NCBI GenBank assembly: GCA_038257155.1
Contig: JBBSJP010000049.1
Location: 1 to 33,604, forward strand
Source of the DNA: JANJTY01 sp038257155
GTDB lineage: Bacteria; Pseudomonadota; Gammaproteobacteria; Xanthomonadales; Xanthomonadaceae
Reading direction: 5' to 3'
DNA: 33,604 bases
Below the pieces are notes generated by a model. That model saw only the letters and a program-made list of their open reading frames with translations. It did no database searches and was not told the DNA's origin. Both the position numbers and the translations under genes were made by a program. This document shows, piece by piece, positions 7,773 to 13,868 of this stretch (positions within the stretch are counted from its first letter, which is position 1; each line of letters starts with the position of its first letter).

Positions 7773-8020
7773 CGCTTCCGCTTCTCGCTCTCCGCCCTTC
7801 CGCTCTCCGCCCTTCCGCTCTCCGCTATCCGCTTTTCCGCTCTCCCGCTCTCCGCTCTCCCGCTCTCCGCTATCCGCTTTTCCGCTCTCCCGCTCTTCTC
7901 TCTCCCGTTCCCCGTTCCCCGTTCCCTGTTCCCTGTCTTTTCATTCCGTTCCCCGTTCCCTGTCTTTTCATTCCGTTCCCTGTTCCCTGTCTTTTCATTC
8001 CGTTCCCCGTTCCCTTCCCC
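7773..8020 (+). repeat. Pyrimidine-rich low-complexity tract, ~250 bases
   Basis: The stretch between ttcA and rdgC is almost all C and T on the plus strand, built from variants of CCGCTCTC, CGCTTTTC and CGTTCCC. A 30-base block beginning CCGCTATCCGCTTTTCCGC occurs at 7822 and again at 7867 (45-base period). Such strand asymmetry favours triplex or slipped structures. It ends about 24 bases before the rdgC start, so it must form part of the rdgC leader or promoter. No gene is supported here, although a Leu/Ser/Pro-rich frame stays open. Confidence 0.85.
7934..8014 (+). repeat. Three tandem copies of a 27-base unit
   Basis: TGTCTTTTCATTCCGTTCCC followed by YGTTCCC is repeated at 7934, 7961 and 7988 with exactly 27 bases between starts. 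Units 1 and 3 are identical; unit 2 has a single C-to-T change. Copies follow one another without spacers, so this is a minisatellite and not a CRISPR array. Confidence 0.9.
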
Positions 8021-8043
8021 AAAAAATAGCGCCCCCCAAATCC

Positions 8044-8949
8044 ATGTTCTTCAAAAACCTCACCCTGTTCCGCTTCCCCACGTCACTCGACCTCGGCGCG
8101 CTCGACGAACAGCTCGGCGAGCATCGACTGCGCCCGGTCGGCCCGCTGGAAATGGGCACGCGCGGTTTCGTGTCGCCCTTCGGCCGCGAGCACGAGGCAC
8201 TCACCCATCGCATCGGCGACGGCATCTGGCTGCGTCTGGGTGGCGAGGACAAGATCCTGCCGGCGGCCGTGGTCAATGAAGTGGTGGCGCGCAAGATCGA
8301 AGAGATGGAGGAACGCGAAGGCCGCAAGCCCGGCGGCCGCGCGCGCAAACGTCTCAAGGACGACACCCTGCACGAACTGCTGCCGCGCGCCTTTGCCCGG
8401 CCGGTGCGCACCGATGCGCACATCGACCTGCAGCATGGTTTCATCGCGATCGACACCTCCTCGCGCAAGAACGCCGAAGGCCTGCTCACCGAGATGCGCC
8501 AGGCGATGGGTTCGTTTCCGGCCCTGCCGCTGAATGCCGAGGTGGCGCCGCGCAATGTGCTGACCAGCTGGATCGCTGGCGAGACCCTTCCCGAGGGCCT
8601 GTCGCTGGGCGACGAATGCGAACTCAAGGATGCGATGGACAAGGGTGCGGTGGTGAAGTGCCAGCGCCAGGAACTGGCTGGCGAGGAGATCGCCAAGCAC
8701 CTGGAATCGGGCAAGCAGGTGACGCGCCTGGCGCTCAACCTCGACGACCATTTGGGCTTTGTGCTGGGCGAGGACCTGGTAATCCGCAAACTGCGCTTTC
8801 TCGACGGCGCCGTCGATCGTCTGGAGAACACGGAGCGTGATTCGATGCTGGCCGAGCTCGACGCCCGCTATGCGCTGATGGCGGCCGAACTCAAGCGCCT
8901 GTTTGTGGTCCTTGAAGGCGCACTCAAGCTCAGTCGCGTGCAGAGCTGA
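8044..8949 (+). CDS. rdgC: Recombination-associated protein RdgC, 301 aa
   Basis: RdgC is a ring-shaped dimeric DNA-binding protein that limits RecA action. The protein has normal family length and typical segments: MFFKNLTLFRF at the start, PVGPLEMGTRGFVSPFGRE, ILPAAVVNEVVARKIEEME, then GRKPGGRARKRLKDD, a positively charged patch. The middle holds FIAIDTSSRKNAEGLLTEMRQAMGSFPALPL. No clear ribosome binding site is visible; the leader is a pyrimidine-rich repeat tract, which is odd for this gene. A DUF2845-type gene begins 22 bases after the stop, so the two are probably co-transcribed. Confidence 0.96.
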   Translation: MFFKNLTLFRFPTSLDLGALDEQLGEHRLRPVGPLEMGTRGFVSPFGREHEALTHRIGDGIWLRLGGEDKILPAAVVNEVVARKIEEMEEREGRKPGGRARKRLKDDTLHELLPRAFARPVRTDAHIDLQHGFIAIDTSSRKNAEGLLTEMRQAMGSFPALPLNAEVAPRNVLTSWIAGETLPEGLSLGDECELKDAMDKGAVVKCQRQELAGEEIAKHLESGKQVTRLALNLDDHLGFVLGEDLVIRKLRFLDGAVDRLENTERDSMLAELDARYALMAAELKRLFVVLEGALKLSRVQS

Positions 8950-8971
8950 CCACCCAGGACACGCAAATCCG

Positions 8972-9523
8972 ATGCTCACCAGCATGCTCGCACTGCTGTT
9001 CATGGCGCCCGACCCTTCCGCTACGCTGCGCTGCGACGGGCGCCTGGTGGCCGTGGACGACCGGGATTTCCAGCTGATCGAGACCTGCGGTGAACCGTTC
9101 CACATAGAACGCTGGGCCGAGGTGATCAGCCAGGGCATCGGACCGGACAGCGCCCTGGTGCGACAGGTCGTCTACGAGGACTGGTTTTTTGACTTCGGCA
9201 GCAATCGCTTCCTGCAACGCGTTCGCCTGCGCGAGGGCGGCGTGGTGCGTATCGACAGCCTGCGCTTGCGCGGCCGCAGCCAGCCGCTGCCAGTCTGCCG
9301 CGGTGGTGAATTGCGCCGCGGTCTGAGCAGCGGTGAACTGCTGCGCCTGTGCGGCGAGCCAGTGCAGCGCGAGGATCTCGATGAGGCCCTGCGCCTTGGC
9401 CAACCGCCGGACGAGAACTGGATTCCGACACGCCGCGAGCGCTGGTTCTACCGCCTGCCGAATGGGCGCCTGTCGGTCATGTCCATGCAGCACGGCGTGC
9501 TGCAGCGCATCGATATCGAGTAG
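8972..9523 (+). CDS. DUF2845-type protein, 183 aa
   Basis: The protein starts with a short hydrophobic segment (MLTSMLALLFMA), possibly a weak signal peptide. It then shows LRCDGRLVAVDDRDFQLIETCGEP and later GELLRLCGEPVQRED, two related motifs in which a C-G-E-P turn follows a helix. The first resembles the DUF2845 pattern of small exported proteobacterial proteins of unknown function. Between them is a beta-rich stretch (YEDWFFDFGSNRFLQRVRL), a fold hint shared with SmpA/OmlA-like domains. An upstream extension of the frame overlaps rdgC and is unlikely. It sits 22 bases behind rdgC on the same strand. No functional link to RdgC is known to me. Confidence 0.75.
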   Translation: MLTSMLALLFMAPDPSATLRCDGRLVAVDDRDFQLIETCGEPFHIERWAEVISQGIGPDSALVRQVVYEDWFFDFGSNRFLQRVRLREGGVVRIDSLRLRGRSQPLPVCRGGELRRGLSSGELLRLCGEPVQREDLDEALRLGQPPDENWIPTRRERWFYRLPNGRLSVMSMQHGVLQRIDIE

Positions 9524-9547
9524 CAGGACTCGATCAACCGTTTCTCG

Positions 9548-9710
9548 CTAGGCGCCTTGGCGCACCGCAATCATCCGTCACCTCGTAGGGTGCGCCTTGG
9601 CGCACCGCAAGCAACCGTGAGCGGCCCGAGCAAATCGAAGCACAACGGCGGGCCCGGGTATGACGCGCATTCCGTCACTGCGCAACGGTGCGCCAAGGCG
9701 CACCCTACGA
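9548..9710. repeat. REP cluster: 25-base inverted pair plus a partial copy
   Basis: TCGTAGGGTGCGCCTTGG and its continuation (9583-9607) are matched by a perfect 25-base reverse complement at 9686-9710; each copy is itself a palindrome GGTGCGCC/GGCGCACC. A truncated copy (GGCGCCTTGGCGCACCGC) lies at about 9551-9568. Two head-to-head GTAG palindromes are the usual form of REP/BIME elements. They fill most of the 282-base gap before the antiporter gene; the rest holds nothing I can identify. Confidence 0.85.
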
Positions 9711-9805
9711 GAAGCGTCATCCGTCACCGCGCCGAACGGCGCCTCGCTGACACCTGCGCAGGTTAGGATGGAATCAACTCGCGCAGGAACCGCACCCTGG
9801 AAAGC

Positions 9806-11614
9806 TTGATCGACATCGACCTGCGCCTGCTGGCCGGCTCCTTGCTGGTGCTGATGGGCATCGCTTCGTCGCTGCTGGCACGGCGCTTTGGCGCACCCTT
9901 GCTGCTGGTCTTCCTGTTCCTCGGGATGCTGCTGGGCGAAGAAGGTCCTGGCGGCATTCACTTCAACGATGTGCGCTTTGCCTACCTGCTCGGTTCGCTG
10001 GCGCTGGCGATCATCCTGTTCGACGGTGGGCTGCGCACCCGCATTGCCAACGTGCGCGGCGCGATGGCGCCGGCCAGCATGCTGGCCACCGTCGGCGTGC
10101 TGATGACGGCTGCCGGCACGGCTGCTGTTTCGCACCTGCTGCTGGGTCTGGGCTGGGTGCAGAGTCTGCTGCTGGGCTCGATCGTGGCCAGCACGGATGC
10201 TGCCGCGGTGTTCTTCCTGCTGCGCGCCGGCGGCCTGCATCTGCAGCGCCGGGTCGGCGCCACACTGGAAGTCGAGTCGGGCAGCAATGACCCGGTGGCA
10301 GTCTTCCTGACCATGTTGTTGACCGGCTGGATCGCCAGTGAAGGCGCGGTCGATACGATGGATTTTCTCACCCGCCTTGGCCAGCAGGCCGGGCTGGGAG
10401 CCCTGCTCGGCCTGCTTGGTGGGCTGGCACTCGCCCAGGCGCTGAATCGCCTGGCGCTGCCCGCTGGATTGCACCCGGTACTGGCAATGGCCGGTGCGGT
10501 TGCCGTGTTCGCCTTTTCCAACGCCATGGGCGGCAGTGGCTTTCTGTCGGTCTACCTGGCCGGCCTCGTGGTCGGCAATCGGCCGGTGCGCGCCTACGCC
10601 AGCATCGTCTCGGTGCAGGATGCCAGCACCTGGCTGGCGCAGATGGTGATGTTCCTGGTGCTGGGCCTGCTGGTGACGCCGTCGGATCTGCTGGTGGTGC
10701 TGTGGCCCGCGCTCGGTGTGGCGGCGGCGCTGATGTTCGTGGTGCGGCCCTTGGCCGTGATGCTGTGCCTGCTGCCTTTCGGATACCGCCGCCGCGAGCT
10801 CGCCTTCATTGGCTGGGTCGGCCTGCGTGGCGCCGTCGGCATTTTTCTGGCCTCCATTCCGCTGCTCGCGCAACTGCCCAACGCCGGCCTGTACTTCAAT
10901 GTGGCCTTTGTCGTGGTGCTGGCCTCGCTGCTGGTGCAGGGCTGGTCGCTGCGACTGGCGGCGGCCTGGCTGCATGTGGCGCTGCCGCGGCGCGACCCGC
11001 CCAGCCGACGCATCGAGCTGGATCTGCCCGGCCAGCTGGAATTCGAAATGGTGGGATACCGGGTCGAGTCAGACAGCGCAGTACTGCGCGGCGGACGCCT
11101 GCCCGGCTGGGCTCGCCCTACCCTCGTGGTGCGCGACGGTGGCGTGCTGAGCGTGGAGCAGGCCGGCGGACTGCACGCGCAGGACTATGCCTATTTTCTT
11201 GCCCCGCCTGGCAGTGTCTACCGCCTCGACTGGCTGTTCGCCGAACCACAGACCGCGCTGGAAGTGGAGCGTGCGGTGTTCGGCGAATTCCGCCTGGCCG
11301 GCGATATTCCGCTGGGCGCTCTGGCCGAATTCTATGATCTGGTGGTTCCGCCGAAGCATGTCCAGCGCACAGCGGCGGAACTGTTCGCCGAGCGCTTCGA
11401 CGGAGAGCCGCAGATCGGCGACCGCCTGCGCTTGGGTCAGGCAACCCTGGTGGTGCGGGATCTGGATGACGAACGCGTCGCCACGGTTGGATTGAAATTC
11501 GATGGCGTCAGCGAAGCGCTGTTTGGTGAAGCCCTGATGCCACCGCGTCAGCGCTCGTGGATGCGGCGCTTGGCGGGCTGGCTGCGACGCGTGGGCGGCA
11601 ACGGACGGGGCTGA
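9806..11614 (+). CDS. NhaP2/CvrA-type potassium(sodium)/proton antiporter, 602 aa
   Basis: The protein is a cation/proton antiporter of the CPA1 NhaP2 branch. About 12 hydrophobic helices span residues 1-390, with the typical GMLLGEEGPGGIHF loop, ILFDGGLRT, the ion-site region GSIVASTDAAAVFFLL, VESGSNDPVAVFLT and FIGWVGLRGAVGIFLA. The cytoplasmic C-terminal part has a TrkA-C-like region (LEFEMVGYRVESDSAVLRG) and a transporter-associated domain (GDIPLGALAEFYDL onwards). Such proteins adjust internal potassium and pH. The start is a TTG at 9806 with GGAAAG before it; no in-frame ATG lies nearby. REP palindromes lie upstream, and the GFA gene follows 56 bases downstream. Confidence 0.9.
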   Translation: MIDIDLRLLAGSLLVLMGIASSLLARRFGAPLLLVFLFLGMLLGEEGPGGIHFNDVRFAYLLGSLALAIILFDGGLRTRIANVRGAMAPASMLATVGVLMTAAGTAAVSHLLLGLGWVQSLLLGSIVASTDAAAVFFLLRAGGLHLQRRVGATLEVESGSNDPVAVFLTMLLTGWIASEGAVDTMDFLTRLGQQAGLGALLGLLGGLALAQALNRLALPAGLHPVLAMAGAVAVFAFSNAMGGSGFLSVYLAGLVVGNRPVRAYASIVSVQDASTWLAQMVMFLVLGLLVTPSDLLVVLWPALGVAAALMFVVRPLAVMLCLLPFGYRRRELAFIGWVGLRGAVGIFLASIPLLAQLPNAGLYFNVAFVVVLASLLVQGWSLRLAAAWLHVALPRRDPPSRRIELDLPGQLEFEMVGYRVESDSAVLRGGRLPGWARPTLVVRDGGVLSVEQAGGLHAQDYAYFLAPPGSVYRLDWLFAEPQTALEVERAVFGEFRLAGDIPLGALAEFYDLVVPPKHVQRTAAELFAERFDGEPQIGDRLRLGQATLVVRDLDDERVATVGLKFDGVSEALFGEALMPPRQRSWMRRLAGWLRRVGGNGRG

Positions 11615-11670
11615 GCACGGCGTCGACAATCGCGCGACAATCAGCAGGTGAAGGCAGCAGTGGAGGCAGC

Positions 11671-12078
11671 ATGGGCAGCGTCAGGGGTGGCTGTTTCTGC
11701 GGGTCGGTGCGCTTTGCCGCGCCCACGCCCAGTCTGTGGGTAGCGCATTGCCACTGCACGATGTGCCGCCGTGCGCATGGCGCAGCGCTGGTTACCTGGA
11801 TCGGCTTCGTGGAAGAGGTGGTTGAACTGCAGGATGGCGACGCGCAGCTGCGCTGGCATGCGTCCAGCACAGGCGCGCAGCGCGGATTCTGCGGCCGCTG
11901 CGGCAGCCCGATGTTCTTCCGCTCGCAGCGCTGGCCAGGCGAACTGCACATCGCCCGCGCGCTGTGCGAGTCGGGTGTGGATCGTGAGCCGCAAGTGCAC
12001 GTGTTCTGGGATGCCCACGTTCCCTGGCTCAGCATTGGCGACGACGGCCTGGGACGGATGGGTGATCCGAAGGGCTGA
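11671..12078 (+). CDS. GFA (glutathione-dependent formaldehyde-activating) family zinc protein, 135 aa
   Basis: This is a compact zinc-binding protein of the GFA/CENP-V fold. The Cys motifs are in the expected order: GGCFCGSVRF, then HCHCTMCRRAHGAALVTW, then FCGRCGSPMFF. The founding member was described as joining glutathione and formaldehyde, but most homologues have no proven function. The ATG at 11671 has GGAGG just before it; the frame is open upstream into the antiporter gene, without support. Its stop is 38 bases from the stop of the convergent dehydrogenase gene. Confidence 0.88.
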   Translation: MGSVRGGCFCGSVRFAAPTPSLWVAHCHCTMCRRAHGAALVTWIGFVEEVVELQDGDAQLRWHASSTGAQRGFCGRCGSPMFFRSQRWPGELHIARALCESGVDREPQVHVFWDAHVPWLSIGDDGLGRMGDPKG

Positions 12079-12116
12079 TCGCCCGGAAACGTCACCGGCC
12101 TGCTGCGGCCCGCAGC

Positions 12117-13310
12117 CTACCCGGATTCTCCACTCGTGCCGCCCGGCCAGACCTTGCCGGCCGGATCGAATTCGACCGTGTTGCGCTGGCCCGCGCGATA
12201 ACCAAATCCGCAGATCGCCAGCGGCCCTTCGCGCATGCCGTCCAATCCGAAGGCCTGCTCGATCTCGACTTCGTTGATGGCAGCGGTGATGTAGGCCCCC
12301 AGGCCTTGATGCGTAGCCGACAGGTACAGGTTCTGCGCCAGATGGCCCACCTCGATCTGGATCACGCGATACATCTTGGCGTGACTGCGATACTTCCACT
12401 GCGGGCGCGGAAAGCGCGCGGTCATCACCACGTGGGCCGGCGCGTCGGCGAAAAAATCCTGCCCGGCGACCGCATTGAGCAGGAACTCGCCGACTTCCTG
12501 CGCGCTCATCTCGCGCAGCAGGTCGAGCGCGCCGATGCCACAGGCATAGTGATAGAGGCCCGGCGGTAATCCGTCGACGCGACGCAGCACCACATAGGCC
12601 TCGATTGGATGAAGCGAGCCGCCCGAGGGGCTGTTCTTCTTCAGTGCGACGGCGCCAGGCGCCAGCGTCTCGCGGCCACGCACGCCGAACACCCGATCCA
12701 GCAGTTCGCCCAGCTGCGCCGGGCTGATGGCCTGATCCGGCGCGAAATTGCGGCAGGTGGTGCGCCGCTGCAGCAACTCGTCCAGCGAGGAAGGCGCGGC
12801 GCCGGGCAGCACATGGCGCGCGATGCGATCGGCGCGTTCCGGGCACTCAGGTGGTGGCGGGCCGAGCCGCTCGACCAACTGTTCGATGGCGTCGAACTGC
12901 ACACGGCGGCGCGCCGCGACACTGTCGGTGCTGGACCAGCGCGTCGCGCGATGCATCGCCGCGGCCAGTGGATGCCAGGCATCCTCGCGCAGTCGGGCGT
13001 CGGCCCGCGCCGCCGCAGTTGACTGCTGCGACTCGAGCAGCAGGTCGAGCTCGATCAGGCGCTGCAGCATGTCCTGACCGATCAGCGCCAGCGCGCGCTC
13101 GCGCCCGATCCACAGCGTGGGCCCGAACTGCGCCAGCGCATCCACCTCGACCTGACTCAGTTCGACGGGCTGGGGCAAATGCGGTGCCAACGCCTGCCAG
13201 CCAAGATCCGCGTTCAATCCATCGCTGCCACTCAACAACGACGTGGCGTCGAAACCAATCGCTTCGGTGCGTTCCAGAAACAACGCAAAGCAGCGGCGGA
13301 CGTGGCTCAT
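12117..13310 (-). CDS. SagB/ThcOx-like FMN dehydrogenase, putative peptide-maturation dehydrogenase, 397 aa
   Basis: The C-terminal half (about residues 175-390) is a nitroreductase-fold FMN domain of the SagB type. Landmarks are QRRTTCRNF (182-189), KKNSPSGGSLHPIEAYVVL (224-242) and QGLGAYITAAIN near the end. SagB-type enzymes oxidise azolines to azoles in thiazole/oxazole-modified peptides. The first ~170 residues are helical and unrecognised. From memory it matches the protein named putative peptide maturation dehydrogenase, which accompanies a nitrile-hydratase-leader peptide and a cyclase-like protein; both are found here, at 13611 and 13869. No YcaO cyclodehydratase is present, so its substrate may not be an azoline. 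It is divergent from the precursor gene across a 300-base gap. No strong ribosome binding site precedes the ATG. Confidence 0.85.
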   Translation of the reverse strand: MSHVRRCFALFLERTEAIGFDATSLLSGSDGLNADLGWQALAPHLPQPVELSQVEVDALAQFGPTLWIGRERALALIGQDMLQRLIELDLLLESQQSTAAARADARLREDAWHPLAAAMHRATRWSSTDSVAARRRVQFDAIEQLVERLGPPPPECPERADRIARHVLPGAAPSSLDELLQRRTTCRNFAPDQAISPAQLGELLDRVFGVRGRETLAPGAVALKKNSPSGGSLHPIEAYVVLRRVDGLPPGLYHYACGIGALDLLREMSAQEVGEFLLNAVAGQDFFADAPAHVVMTARFPRPQWKYRSHAKMYRVIQIEVGHLAQNLYLSATHQGLGAYITAAINEVEIEQAFGLDGMREGPLAICGFGYRAGQRNTVEFDPAGKVWPGGTSGESG

Positions 13311-13610
13311 GGGTGCTGGACGTGGTGATGAAAGCGGCCCGCAGTTTACTCAAGACCGTGGACGCGGAGACGCTCAGACGCGCCGAGCACACCAGCTCTT
13401 GCAGGTTGGCGCTGAGCGCAGCGAAGCCCAACGTGGCGGGATGTTTGGGGCGGGCACCACGTTGGAGTGCCTAATGTCAGGCCACGTCTCGCGCAAGCTT
13501 CGATACCAGCCAGGCGCCTCGCACCAGCGAGATGACAGACGCCCCTTGAGCGGTCACGATACGGCGACCGCAGGCTGTTGCGGTCATCAACTCAGAACAG
13601 GGGGAACATC
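13311..13610. promoter_or_regulatory. Divergent regulatory region between dehydrogenase and precursor peptide genes
   Basis: This 300-base gap must hold the promoters of both the minus-strand dehydrogenase and the plus-strand precursor. It contains an imperfect palindrome starting GTTGGCGCTGAGCGC and ending GAAGCCCAAC (13405-13432). An overlapping pair CAACGTGG (13429-13436) and CCACGTTG (13457-13464) is separated by 20 bases. They could be an operator or a dispersed repeat. No gene is supported, and I cannot assign -10/-35 boxes with confidence. Confidence 0.45.
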
Positions 13611-13862
13611 ATGATCAAGGGAACACCGTCCAAGGAAAGCATTGGCCAGGTAATTGACCGTCTCGGCTCCGACCCGGCCTTCCGCGAGAAAATGCTGGGC
13701 GACCCCAAGGCCGCGCTTGCCGAACACGGTATCGATGTGGACGAAGACAAGATTCCGGCAGTGCGGAAACTACCCTCGATGGAGGACATGAAGTTGAACC
13801 GCGAGGCGTATCAGCAGCAGCTCAGCGACAAGCTGGGTTACCAGGTGTTTTTCCTGCGCTGA
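13611..13862 (+). CDS. NHLP-related RiPP precursor peptide, 83 aa
   Basis: The protein is a small helical leader followed by a short tail. Residues 24-41 (FREKMLGDPKAALAEHGI) are the hallmark of nitrile-hydratase-alpha-like leader peptides, which recruit maturation enzymes. The remaining ~40 residues (from IDVDEDKIP to GYQVFFLR) would hold the core. There is no Cys anywhere, and the tail has only two Ser and no Thr, so classical thiazole or lanthionine formation is not possible. The aromatic end YQVFFLR is the most distinctive part. No GG cleavage site is visible. AGGGGG precedes the ATG at 13611. It is flanked by a divergent SagB-like dehydrogenase and a convergent cyclase-like gene only 6 bases away. 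The peptide and its neighbours match, from memory, families named NHLP-related RiPP peptide and its modification partners. Confidence 0.85.
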   Translation: MIKGTPSKESIGQVIDRLGSDPAFREKMLGDPKAALAEHGIDVDEDKIPAVRKLPSMEDMKLNREAYQQQLSDKLGYQVFFLR

Positions 13863-13868
13863 CCGACG

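Noticed and set aside
7934..8014. Regularly spaced repeats that could suggest a CRISPR array
   Set aside because: The 27-base units abut each other with no unique spacers, have no palindromic ends, and no cas genes are present.
7449..8279. An open frame across the pyrimidine tract reading repeated Leu-Ser-Ala-Leu-Pro and Phe-Ser-Phe-Arg-Ser units
   Set aside because: It overlaps the ends of ttcA and rdgC in another frame, and the repeats explain the openness; no ribosome binding site.
9578..10975. A 465-codon antisense frame over the antiporter gene
   Set aside because: Gln/His/Arg-rich, no motifs, and it runs through the REP palindromes; the antiporter on the other strand is well supported.
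12088..12116. Short inverted repeat GCTGC/GCAGC between the convergent GFA and dehydrogenase genes
   Set aside because: The stem is only 5 bases with no T-run, so it is too weak to call a terminator.
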